From: Streptomyces rapamycinicus NRRL 5491
GTDB lineage: Bacteria > Actinomycetota > Actinomycetes > Streptomycetales > Streptomycetaceae
Length of the DNA: 64,000 bases
Direction of reading: 5' to 3'
Assembly (NCBI RefSeq): GCF_024298965.1
Contig: NZ_CP085193.1
Span: 10,292,001 to 10,356,000, forward strand
The stretch's first letter is position 1, and each line of letters opens with the position of its first letter. Position numbers and translations under genes: made by a program. Of the stretch, positions 49,527 to 57,698 are shown one piece after another. The notes beneath the pieces were generated by a model. The model saw nothing but the letters and a program-made list of their open reading frames with translations. It ran no database searches and had not been told where the DNA came from.

Positions 49527-50243
49527 ATGTCCTGGTACCAGGGTGCCCGGATCGCGGTCACCGGAGCCGCCGGGGGCATCGGACGGGCCACCTGCGCACA
49601 TCTGGCCGGTCTGGGCGCCGAGGTGTACGCCCTCGATCTCACCGCGTCCCCCGTCGGACGGTCCGTCCTCTGCGACGTCACCGACGAGGACAGCGTGACG
49701 GCCGCGATCGGCACGGTCGTCACCGAGGGCGGCCGGATCGACGGCCTGGTCGCGGCCGCCGGGGTCGTCGAGGACGACGTGCCCGCGGAGCGGATGAGCG
49801 CCGCCGAGTTCGACCGGGTGCTCGGCGTCAATCTGAAGGGCACGTTCCTCAGCTGCGCCGCGGCCGCCCGGCGGATGCTCGACGCGGCGGGAGGCCGGAT
49901 CGTCACGGTCTCCTCGATGTCCGGCACACATATCGTCAACCACCCGCAGAAGCAGTCCGCGTACAACGCCTCCAAGGCCGCGGTGAGCGCGTTGACCCGT
50001 TCCCTGGCCGTCGAGTGGGGGCCGCGCGGGGTGCGGATCAACAGCGTCGCGCCCGGCTATGTCGCCACGCCGCTCAACGACCTCAAGCGGCATATGCACC
50101 CGCGCTGGAAGGAGGGCACGGTCGCCGGACGGTTCGCGGAACCCGAGGAGATCGCCGCCGCCATCGGCTGGCTGCTCGGCGACGAGGCCGCCTACTGCGT
50201 GGGCACGGAACTGCTGATGGACGGGGGTTTCGCACTCCGATGA
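49527..50243 (+). CDS. SDR-family oxidoreductase
   Basis: 238-residue SDR: TGAAGGIGRATC, VAAAGVV, VSSMSGTHIVN (Ser), YNASK (Tyr-Lys) and CVGTELLMDGGFAL. The ATG at 49527 follows AAGGAGA. Starts a rightward operon with two zinc dehydrogenases under the GntR-type operator. Possible polyol dehydrogenase. Confidence 0.88.
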   Translation: MSWYQGARIAVTGAAGGIGRATCAHLAGLGAEVYALDLTASPVGRSVLCDVTDEDSVTAAIGTVVTEGGRIDGLVAAAGVVEDDVPAERMSAAEFDRVLGVNLKGTFLSCAAAARRMLDAAGGRIVTVSSMSGTHIVNHPQKQSAYNASKAAVSALTRSLAVEWGPRGVRINSVAPGYVATPLNDLKRHMHPRWKEGTVAGRFAEPEEIAAAIGWLLGDEAAYCVGTELLMDGGFALR

Positions 50244-51304
50244 GCAGCACATCGAGGACACCGGACGGGGCGGCGGAAGGGGACACGATGGACCGGCGGG
50301 TGACCGTGACCGCGGACGGCGACGTCGTCGTGGAGGAGGTGGCACGGGTACGGCCCGCGGCCGGCGAGGCGCGGGTGCGCACCCTGCTGACCGGCATCTG
50401 CGGCTCGGACGTCCACGCCCTGCGCGGTGAACACCCCTTCATCTCCCGGCCGTACCACCCGGGACACGAGGCCGTCGGCGTGGTCGCCGAAACCGGACCC
50501 GGCGTCACCTCCGTGGCCGAGGGGGACCGGGTGCTGCTCGAACCCAATCTGGGGTGCGGGACCTGCCGCCACTGCCGCTCCGGCCGCTACAACATCTGCG
50601 GGGAACTGCGGGTCATCGGCTGCCAGACGGCCGGGGCGATGGCGGACGGCTTCACCGTCCGCGCCGACCGGCTGCACCGGGTGCCCGACGGGCTCACCGA
50701 TGTGCAGGCCGTGCTCGTCGAGCCGCTGGCCACCCCCGTGCACGCGGTGCGCCGGGCCGGGGACCTCGCCGGCGCCGGTGTGCTGGTCCTCGGCGCCGGG
50801 CCGATCGGACTGCTCACCGCCCTGGCCGCGCGGGCGGCGGGCGTGCGGACCGTCATCGTCACCGATCCGGTGGCGGCGAAGCGGGACCGGGCGGTGCGGC
50901 TCGGGGCGGACGCGGCGCTCGCGCCCGGTACCCCCGGCCTGCCGGAGCTGGTCAGGGAGCGGCTCGGCGGCGGCGCGGACGCGGTGTTCGACTGCGTGGC
51001 GGTGTCCGCCTCCGTCACCCAGGCCGTGCGCTCCGTCGAGAAGGGCGGCACGGTCATGGTCGTCGGGGTGCCCCAGGGCCCGTTGAACGTCCCGCTGGAC
51101 CTGGTCCAGGACCGCGAGATCGCCGTGCGGGGCTCCCTGATGTACGTCGGGGAGGACATGCGCGCCGCGATGACGCTTCTCGGGACCGGTGCCGTACCGG
51201 CCGACGAGTTCGTCACCGCCACCTTCCCCCTGGACCGAGCGGATGAGGCGTTCCGGGCCGCCGGTGGCCCGGACCAGATGAAGGTGCTGGTGAGCGTCGG
51301 CTGA
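50240..51304 (+). CDS. Zinc-dependent dehydrogenase (MDR superfamily)
   Basis: 354 residues from the ATG at 50240 that overlaps the previous stop; a second ATG at 50288 (MDRRVTV, after AAGGGGA) may be the true start and gives 338 residues. Motifs: GICGSDVHALRG, PGHEAVGVV, CGTCRHCRSGRYNIC, VLGAGPIGLLTAL. Resembles threonine/sorbitol-dehydrogenase-like enzymes. Second gene of the SDR-ADH-ADH unit. Confidence 0.85.
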   Translation: MSSTSRTPDGAAEGDTMDRRVTVTADGDVVVEEVARVRPAAGEARVRTLLTGICGSDVHALRGEHPFISRPYHPGHEAVGVVAETGPGVTSVAEGDRVLLEPNLGCGTCRHCRSGRYNICGELRVIGCQTAGAMADGFTVRADRLHRVPDGLTDVQAVLVEPLATPVHAVRRAGDLAGAGVLVLGAGPIGLLTALAARAAGVRTVIVTDPVAAKRDRAVRLGADAALAPGTPGLPELVRERLGGGADAVFDCVAVSASVTQAVRSVEKGGTVMVVGVPQGPLNVPLDLVQDREIAVRGSLMYVGEDMRAAMTLLGTGAVPADEFVTATFPLDRADEAFRAAGGPDQMKVLVSVG

Positions 51305-51374
51305 CCGGCCCGCGAGCACAAGTGAGACGGCCCGAACGAAAGCGCGCCGAAGCGCCCCGAACGAAGGAGACGGC

Positions 51375-52394
51375 GTGAAAGCCATCGTCTACGACCGACC
51401 CTACGCGTACCGCTACACCGACCTGCCGGATCCGGAGCCGGGCCCGGACGAGGTACGTCTGCGGGTGCGGTCCGCGGGGGTCTGCGGCACGGATGCCCAT
51501 CTCCACCGCGGCGAGTTCTCCCCCCGCTATCCGCTCACCCCCGGACACGAGGTGGTGGGCGAGGTGGAGTCGCTCGGGGAGGGGGTGACGGCGCTCGCCG
51601 TCGGACAGCGCGTCGCCCTCAACAACCGTGTCTCCTGCGGCTCGTGCGCCAACTGCCGCCGCGCCAGACCGGCCTTCTGCACCCGGCTGCGGGACCACGG
51701 TGTCACCCGGCCGGGCGGGTTCGCCGAAATGATCGTGGTGCCCGCGTCCCACTGCCACCCCGCCGATGACATCCCCCTGGACGTGGTGGCCTTCGCCGAG
51801 CCCGTCGCGTGTGCCGTGCACGGCATGGACGTGCTCGCCCCACAGCCCGGCAGCGATGTTCTCGTCTTCGGCGCCGGCACCACGGGGCTGCTGCTCGCAC
51901 AGCTGCTGGCGGGCAGCGGCGCGGGGCGGGTGACCGTCGCGGCGCCGACCGAGGCCAAGCTGAAGCTGGCCCGGGACTTCGGCGCCGACGAGACGGTGGT
52001 CATGGACCGCGACGACTCCTCGGCCTCCCTCGGGGCGCTGCGCGCCCTGGCACCCGAAGGCTTCGACACCGTCGTCGACGCGACCGGCGCCCTCACCGTG
52101 ATCGAGCAGTGTCTGCCGCTGACCCGTGACGGCGGGACCGTCTTCCTCTACGGCATGGCCGGGGAGCGGGAGCGCGTCGAACTCTCCCCGCACGAGATCT
52201 TCAGCCGGGAGCTGACCATCCGCGGATCCTTCACCCAGGCGTTCAGCTTCGATCGCGCGCTGCGCGTCCTGCGCACGGGCCGGGTGCGCACCGACGGCAT
52301 GATCACCCATCGGTTCGGGCTGGACTCGTACGGCGCGGCCCTCGACGCCGTCCGGGACGACCGCGGCTGCATCAAGGCGGTCATCCACCCCTGA
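51375..52394 (+). CDS. Zinc-dependent polyol dehydrogenase (MDR superfamily)
   Basis: 339 residues: GVCGTDAHLHRGEF, PGHEVVGEV, CGSCANCRRARPAFC, VFGAGTTGLLLAQLL. The short spacing and the sequence between lobes fit the arabinitol/sorbitol dehydrogenase branch. GTG at 51375 with AAGGAGA. The 70 bp upstream show no terminator, so it is probably read with the previous two genes. A 26-bp-arm terminator follows. Confidence 0.86.
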   Translation: MKAIVYDRPYAYRYTDLPDPEPGPDEVRLRVRSAGVCGTDAHLHRGEFSPRYPLTPGHEVVGEVESLGEGVTALAVGQRVALNNRVSCGSCANCRRARPAFCTRLRDHGVTRPGGFAEMIVVPASHCHPADDIPLDVVAFAEPVACAVHGMDVLAPQPGSDVLVFGAGTTGLLLAQLLAGSGAGRVTVAAPTEAKLKLARDFGADETVVMDRDDSSASLGALRALAPEGFDTVVDATGALTVIEQCLPLTRDGGTVFLYGMAGERERVELSPHEIFSRELTIRGSFTQAFSFDRALRVLRTGRVRTDGMITHRFGLDSYGAALDAVRDDRGCIKAVIHP

Positions 52395-52412
52395 CCTCCG
52401 GGTCGGGCCCCG

Positions 52413-52469
52413 GCCCATACGGAACGTGGCTGACCTCGACGGGCGAGGTCAGCCACGTTCCGTATGGGC
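52413..52469. terminator. Very long bidirectional terminator hairpin
   Basis: 26-bp perfect arms (52413-52438 and 52444-52469, starting GCCCATACGGAACGTGG), 5-nt loop ACGGG, between convergent dehydrogenase genes. Confidence 0.85.
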
Positions 52470-52478
52470 GCTCCGGTT

Positions 52479-53306
52479 TCAGGGCAGGCCGGGCCTCCCC
52501 GCAGAGCGTGGTTCCCCGGTCGCCGCCCGGGGCAGTGCCGGAGTGGCCGCCTGGGTGTTGCCCATGGACTGCAACGCCGAGGCCACGACGGTCATTTCGG
52601 CGACACAGGCCCGCTTGGGGAGGGTGATGGCCGCCAGACACGCCTCGGCGATGTCCTGTGGCTGGACGAACAGATCGCGCAGCTCCTGAGGCGGGGGCTC
52701 GGGCCGGTCGTCGAGGATCGGGGTGTTCACTATGCCCGGCAGGATGGTGCACACCCGTATGCCGTTGCCGTACTCGTCCATGCCCGCTCCCCGTGCGAGG
52801 CCCAGGAGCCCGGCCTTGGCGGCCTGATAGGCCGGACCGGTGTGATCGGGCCACGCCCCGGCCACGCTCGACAGGACGACCACGTCGCCGCGGGCCTCGC
52901 GGAGCCGGGGGAGCAGGGCGTGCAGCAGGTAGAACGTCCCGCTCAGATTGGTGGCGAGCATGGAGTCCCAGACCGGGGGCGTCAGTTGGGCGAGGCGCCG
53001 CTCGGGAATGTTGGTTCCGGCGGCACACACCAGGGTGTCCACCGGGCCGGAGAACCGCCGCGCCCAGTCCCGTACCGCCTCGGGGTCACCGACGTCGACA
53101 CTGTGGTGGTGCAAGCGGTCCGCCCCGGGCGCGGCGTCCCGGGCCTGTTCCTCGATCAGATGGCCACGCCGGGCCAGGCCGTGAACGGTCGCGCCCGCTT
53201 CGAGGAAGCGCCGCAGGATCGCGAGTCCGATGCCGCTGCTCGCTCCGCTGACCACGGCGGTGCGCCCGCTCATGTCCCCGAGCCGGCCGGAGGGGTGGCT
53301 GTTCAT
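52479..53306 (-). CDS. SDR-family oxidoreductase
   Basis: 275 residues: SGASSGIGLAIL cofactor loop, CAAGTN, Ser in VLSSVAGAW, YQAAK (Tyr-Lys). The C-terminal 30 residues (MGNTQAATPALPRAATG...) are low-complexity and lie close to the terminator. ATG at 53304-53306 with GAGGACA; MSGRTAVV further in is an alternative. In a leftward set MFS-SDR-SDR. Confidence 0.85.
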   Translation of the reverse strand: MNSHPSGRLGDMSGRTAVVSGASSGIGLAILRRFLEAGATVHGLARRGHLIEEQARDAAPGADRLHHHSVDVGDPEAVRDWARRFSGPVDTLVCAAGTNIPERRLAQLTPPVWDSMLATNLSGTFYLLHALLPRLREARGDVVVLSSVAGAWPDHTGPAYQAAKAGLLGLARGAGMDEYGNGIRVCTILPGIVNTPILDDRPEPPPQELRDLFVQPQDIAEACLAAITLPKRACVAEMTVVASALQSMGNTQAATPALPRAATGEPRSAGRPGLP

Positions 53307-53329
53307 GGGATGTCCTCGGGGGTCGGTGG

Positions 53330-54094
53330 TCAGAAGGTGCCGTCGATCGTGATGCCCCCGTCGACCCGGAGGGTGGCGCCGTGCACGAAGGAGGCGTCGG
53401 AGGAGAGCAGGAAGGCGATGGAGGTGGCGATCTCGGCGGGCTCGGCCAGCCGTCGCATCGGTGTGCGCCGCACCAGCGCCTCCCGGTCGAGCGCTCCCGA
53501 CTCCAGGCCACTGCGCACCATCTCGGTGGCCACGTACCCCGGCGCCACGGCGTTGACCCGGATGCCGACCGCGCCCCACTCGGCCGCCAGGGTTCGGGTG
53601 AGGCCCAGCACTCCGCTCTTGGCGGTGGCGTAGCCGAGCCGGCCGGGGAGCCCGAAGGTCGACCCGACGGAACCGATGTTGACCACACTGGCCCGGCCGC
53701 TGCGGGCCAGCAGGGGGTAGGCACCGCGCGCGCAGTGCATCGCGCCGGTGAGGTGGACCGCGAGCTGATGGGCCCACTGCCGGCTGTCGAAGTCCTGGGC
53801 CGCCTGCCGGAAGATGACGCCCGCGCCGTTGACCAGTGCGTCGAGCCCACCGGCACGCGTCGCGATGTCGTCGAACATCGCGGCGACGCTGGCTTCGTCG
53901 GTGACGTCGACGGCGACTGCCAGGTGCCCCCCTGTCACGGGGGACGCCGCGTCGAGGGCCGCGACCTGCTCCTGGGCGGCGTCGCCCTTGAGGTCGGCGA
54001 CGACGACGCGCCAGCCCCGCTCGGCGAGGACCCGGGCCGTGGCGGCCCCGATTCCCTGTGCGGCGCCGGTGATGAGAACGGTGGGGTCAGCCAT
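53330..54094 (-). CDS. SDR-family oxidoreductase (3-oxoacyl reductase-like)
   Basis: 254 residues: TGAAQGIGAAT, NGAGVIF, Ser in VNIGSVGST, YATAKSG (Tyr-Lys), FVHGATLRVDGGITIDG. ATG at 54092-54094 (GGAGA) overlaps the end of the transporter gene by 8 nt, so the two are coupled. Likely oxidises the imported polyol or hydroxyacid. Confidence 0.87.
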   Translation of the reverse strand: MADPTVLITGAAQGIGAATARVLAERGWRVVVADLKGDAAQEQVAALDAASPVTGGHLAVAVDVTDEASVAAMFDDIATRAGGLDALVNGAGVIFRQAAQDFDSRQWAHQLAVHLTGAMHCARGAYPLLARSGRASVVNIGSVGSTFGLPGRLGYATAKSGVLGLTRTLAAEWGAVGIRVNAVAPGYVATEMVRSGLESGALDREALVRRTPMRRLAEPAEIATSIAFLLSSDASFVHGATLRVDGGITIDGTF

Positions 54095-55472
54095 GGGACA
54101 TCTCCGTGGTGGATTCGGTGGGCCGGGCATCGCGGTCACCCGGTGTGGAGGACCGCTTGAGGGACTGGCGGTAGGGGTCGGGGCTGATCAGCGCCGTGCA
54201 CACGGTGATCAGCGCCATCGCCGTCATGTAGAGGGCGATGAGGTGGTAGCCGTCGCCCGCCTCCAGCAGGGCGGTGGCGATCAGCGGGGACAGGCCGCCG
54301 GCGAGGACGCTGGCCGCCTGCGAGCCGATCGAGGCACCGCTGTAGCGGACCTCGGGCTCGAACAGCTCGGCGAAGTAGGCGGACTGCGGTGCGTACACCG
54401 CGTGGTTGCCGACGTTGATGCACAGGATCGTGACGAGATAGATGACCGGCAGCGATCCGCTGTCGAGCGCCCAGAAGAAGGGCCAGGACAGGGCGGCGAG
54501 CAGGGCCGAACCGAAGAGCACCACGGGCCGGCGTCCGACCCGGTCGGACAGCCGTCCCCACAGGGGCAGGCTGATCAGGCCCAGGGCGGCCGTAATGATC
54601 ACCCCGATGAGCAGGTCGTCGCGTTCCAGGCTGAGCACCGTCGTGCCGTAGGTGAGCACGAAGGTGGTGTGGATGTAGAAGGTGCTGTTCTCGGCGAACC
54701 TGATGCCCGCGGCGCGCAGGACGTTGGCAGGCTGGGTGCGCAGCACGGCGATCACCGGCCGTCGTTCGATCCGGCCCGCTCGCTCCATCGCGCGGAACAC
54801 CGGGGATTCGCTCACCCGGAGCCGGATGACGAGCCCGAGCGCGATGAGTACCGAGGAGGCGAGGAAGGGGACGCGCCAGCCCCACGCCTGGAAGTCGTGG
54901 TCGCTCGTGGTGCCCGACAGGGCGAAGAAGGCCAGGTTGGCGATGAGCATTCCGGCGGGAACCCCCATCTGCGGCCAACTGCCGTAGAAGCCACGCCGGT
55001 TGGGCGGTGCGTGCTCGACGGCCATCAGGGCCGCAGCGCCCCATTCGCCGCCCACCCCGAAGCCCTGGACGATCCGCAGGGCCACCAGGAGCAGGGGGGC
55101 TGCGACGCCCAAGGTGGGGAAGCCGGGAAGCAGCCCGATACAGAAGGTGCTGCCGCCCATGAGCAGCAGCGAGACCACCAGCATGGACTTACGGCCGATC
55201 TTGTCCCCGTAGTGCGCGAAGACCACGCCGCCGACGGGCCGGGCGGCGAACCCCACGGCGTAGGTGCTGAACGCGAGGAGCGTTCCCACCACCGGAGAGG
55301 TGCCGGCGGGGAAGAAGAGTGTGTTGAAGACCAGGGCGGCGGCGATGCCGTAGGTGAAGAAGTCGTACCACTCGATGGCCGTTCCGATCATGGTCGCCCA
55401 GGCCACGGTGCGGATGTTGGGTGTGTCGGCGGTGGGAGGGGAGGGTGGTGTGACGGCGGAGGGAGGATTCAT
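54087..55472 (-). CDS. MFS metabolite:proton symporter (MHS family, ShiA/ProP-like)
   Basis: 461-residue 12-helix transporter. MHS signatures: WATMIGTAIEWYDFFTYGIAAALVFN, GDKIGRKSMLV, ALRIVQGFGVGGEWGAAALMAVEHAPPNRRGFYGSWPQMGVPAG. These families import carboxylates, betaines and sugar acids. It leads the leftward unit with two SDRs and may bring in an acid form of the same carbon source. No ribosome site is obvious before ATG 55472 except GGACCC. Confidence 0.87.
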   Translation of the reverse strand: MNPPSAVTPPSPPTADTPNIRTVAWATMIGTAIEWYDFFTYGIAAALVFNTLFFPAGTSPVVGTLLAFSTYAVGFAARPVGGVVFAHYGDKIGRKSMLVVSLLLMGGSTFCIGLLPGFPTLGVAAPLLLVALRIVQGFGVGGEWGAAALMAVEHAPPNRRGFYGSWPQMGVPAGMLIANLAFFALSGTTSDHDFQAWGWRVPFLASSVLIALGLVIRLRVSESPVFRAMERAGRIERRPVIAVLRTQPANVLRAAGIRFAENSTFYIHTTFVLTYGTTVLSLERDDLLIGVIITAALGLISLPLWGRLSDRVGRRPVVLFGSALLAALSWPFFWALDSGSLPVIYLVTILCINVGNHAVYAPQSAYFAELFEPEVRYSGASIGSQAASVLAGGLSPLIATALLEAGDGYHLIALYMTAMALITVCTALISPDPYRQSLKRSSTPGDRDARPTESTTEMSHG

Positions 55473-55534
55473 TGCTGGGTCCTTCGAGGCGGGGGGAGGA
55501 GGGGACGAGCGGAGGTCCCGCGACCCGGTGTCTC

Positions 55535-56635
55535 TCAGTCCGGGAGCAGGGTCTCCTTGAGGACGGGGCTCGGCCGCCGGGCGAGCTCATCGAGGAGCTC
55601 CCCGGCCCGGCCGAGCGGCCGGGAGCGCTTGAGACCGTCGACGGCCGGGACGAGCCCTTCGGCCAGCAGGTCCATCGCGTGGCGGAAGTCCTCGCGCTGG
55701 TACATCTGGACGCCGATGAGCTCGCGTTCGCCGCGCTGGAGTGCCACTCCGCCGACGGTCAGCTCGGCGGGGCTGATGCCCACCAGGACGGTTCGGCCGC
55801 CACGGCAGGTCGCCGTCAGCGCCTGCGTGGTGGTGGCCTGGGCGCCGACGCAGTCGAACACCACATCCGCGCCTTCGGAACGGATGTGGTCCCCGGCCGT
55901 GAGGAGCGGTTGGGCGGCCGTCGTGCGCACGACGTGCGGCACCCCGAGCCGGCGGGCGAGGTCGAGCCGCAGCGGGTCCCGGTCGGTCACCACCACCCGG
56001 CCGACGCCCTGGGCGGCGAGCACGAGCGCGCAGAAGACGCCGATCGGACCCGCACCGATCACCAGGGCCTGGTCGTCGGCGCCGACGCGGGCCCGGGCGA
56101 CCGCGTGCACGGCCACTGCCAGCGGTTCGATCAGGACCCGCAGTTCCTCGGGCACCCGGGGGTCGATCGGCAGGAGGTGGTGCGGCGGGACGGTCAGGAA
56201 CCGGGCCATGGCCCCGTCGATCTGGCCGCCGACGAACCGCATCAGCGCACACAGCTGCTCGCGCCCCCGCGCGCAGTTGTGGCAGGTGCCGCAGCCGGCC
56301 GGGGGAACGATGACCACGGGGGTGCCGGGGGTGAGCGGTGCCGAGCCGGTGGCATCGGGGTCCGCAGCGTGTTCTTCGACGATCCCCCATGCCTCGTGCC
56401 CGAGGGCCAGTGGGGGCTTGAGCACGGCGTGCTCGCCGGACCACATCTTCAGATCGCTGCCGCACACGCCGACTTCGCGGACCCGGACCCGGACCTCGCC
56501 CGGTGGGGGGCCGGTGAGGTCCCGCTCGACGAGGGCGAGCTGCCGGGGCGCGGTGACACGGACCTGACGTTGGCGGGTGTCCGGGGCCCGCGACACTCCC
56601 TCGGTCACGGGCGTGGACTGGTCGGGGAGGGGCAT
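55535..56635 (-). CDS. Zinc-dependent dehydrogenase (MDR superfamily)
   Basis: 366 residues: GVCGSDLKMWSGEH (Lys where most relatives have His), LGHEAWGIV, CGTCHNCARGREQLC, VIGAGPIGVFCALVL. The long N-terminal and mid-domain segments place it near galactitol/L-threonine dehydrogenase-like enzymes. ATG at 56633-56635 with GGAGA. Its upstream region carries copy 3 of the 33-bp shared element. Divergent from the transketolase genes. Followed after 62 bp by the MFS-SDR-SDR unit on the same strand. Confidence 0.86.
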   Translation of the reverse strand: MPLPDQSTPVTEGVSRAPDTRQRQVRVTAPRQLALVERDLTGPPPGEVRVRVREVGVCGSDLKMWSGEHAVLKPPLALGHEAWGIVEEHAADPDATGSAPLTPGTPVVIVPPAGCGTCHNCARGREQLCALMRFVGGQIDGAMARFLTVPPHHLLPIDPRVPEELRVLIEPLAVAVHAVARARVGADDQALVIGAGPIGVFCALVLAAQGVGRVVVTDRDPLRLDLARRLGVPHVVRTTAAQPLLTAGDHIRSEGADVVFDCVGAQATTTQALTATCRGGRTVLVGISPAELTVGGVALQRGERELIGVQMYQREDFRHAMDLLAEGLVPAVDGLKRSRPLGRAGELLDELARRPSPVLKETLLPD

Positions 56636-56698
56636 CGCATCTCCTTGGCTTCGACGAAAGCCCACCTCGGTGGTGGTGTGACGGCGGCCACGGAGACA

Positions 56699-56731
56699 TT
56701 CTCATGACGTGGACGCACTGTCCAGTGGATG
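56699..56731 (-). promoter_or_regulatory. 33-bp shared regulatory element, copy 3 (dehydrogenase/transketolase)
   Basis: Minus strand: CATCCACTGGACA-N4-GTCC-N4-CATGAGAA, centred on the palindrome TGGAC-N5-GTCCA. It lies 64 bp before the dehydrogenase start and 107 bp before the divergent transketolase, so it may serve both. The IclR gene at the end of the transketolase unit is a candidate regulator. Confidence 0.8.
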
Positions 56732-56837
56732 GTAACTTCCGATGACGAGGGTGGTACGGCCCGGACTCGGCCGTGCCGCCGACTGGGCTCACCTACTGGG
56801 CTCGCCAATGGGGCTCACCGACTGGGAGAGACACCGA

Positions 56838-57698
56838 ATGACTGCACAGACGCCGGTCGCGCCGGCGGACCGCGAACTCATCGAGCACATCGAGGAACGG
56901 GCGTTGTTCGCCCGTCTGGAGACGGTGCGGCTGATCTCGATCGCCAAGACCGGCCATTACGCGTCCGGTTTCTCCTGCGCGGAGATCCTGGCCACCCTGT
57001 ACTACGGGGTGATGCGGCTGCGGCGCGGGGAACCGGACTGGCCCGACCGCGACCGTTTCCTCTTCGGCAAGGGGCACGCGGCGGCCACGCTGTACCCGCT
57101 GCTGGCCGACTGGGGCTTCTTCGACGCGGCGGAGCTGGATGAGTACACCCGTCTGGGGAACGCCTTCGGTGACCACCCGGACATGACCCGCATTCCGGGG
57201 ATCGACTTTTCCTCCGGGTCGCTGGGCCACGCGCTGTCGGCCGGGACCGGTATGGCGATGGGCGGCCGCCTCCAGGGGCGCTCGTACACCACGTTCGTCC
57301 TGCTCGGCGACGGAGAGCTGCACGAGGGGCAGGTCTGGGAGGCGGCCCTGGGCGCCGCGCATCACCGTCTGGGACGGCTGGTGGCCATCGTCGACCGCAA
57401 CGACCATTCACTCGACGGCCGCATCGACGGCGTGACCGGGATCGAGCCACTGCTGGAGAAGTGGCGGGCGTTCGGATGGCAGACGCACGAGGTCGACGGA
57501 CACGACGTCGCGTCCCTGCTGCCCCTGCTGCGCTCGCTGGCGGAGGACACCGGCCGTGACCGTCCGGCCGTGGTCGTCGCCAACACCGTGAAGGGGAAGG
57601 GGATTTCCTATATGGAGTCCGAGTTCGGATGGCATCTGGGCTGGCTGGCCGAGCGGGACGAGGCCAACGCCCTGGCGGAACTGCGGGGGGCACGGTGA
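56838..57698 (+). CDS. Transketolase, N-terminal (ThDP-binding) subunit
   Basis: 286 residues. Seen: TGHYASGFSCAEILATLYY, FLFGKGHAAATLYPLLADWGFF, FSSGSLGHALSAGTGMAMGG and the ThDP motif LLGDGELHEGQVWEA ... VAIVDRNDHSLDG. This is the first half of a transketolase split into two genes; split forms serve apulose-4-phosphate, sulfosugar and archaeal-type pathways as well as ordinary pentose metabolism (family knowledge). ATG at 56838 with GGGAGAG; earlier in-frame ATGs lie in the promoter. The C-terminal subunit gene overlaps by 4 nt. Confidence 0.87.
   Translation: MTAQTPVAPADRELIEHIEERALFARLETVRLISIAKTGHYASGFSCAEILATLYYGVMRLRRGEPDWPDRDRFLFGKGHAAATLYPLLADWGFFDAAELDEYTRLGNAFGDHPDMTRIPGIDFSSGSLGHALSAGTGMAMGGRLQGRSYTTFVLLGDGELHEGQVWEAALGAAHHRLGRLVAIVDRNDHSLDGRIDGVTGIEPLLEKWRAFGWQTHEVDGHDVASLLPLLRSLAEDTGRDRPAVVVANTVKGKGISYMESEFGWHLGWLAERDEANALAELRGAR

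Noticed and set aside
53814..56567. 917-codon plus-strand frame opposite the MFS and dehydrogenase genes
   Set aside because: Low-complexity shadow; the minus-strand transporter and zinc-dehydrogenase motifs explain the DNA.
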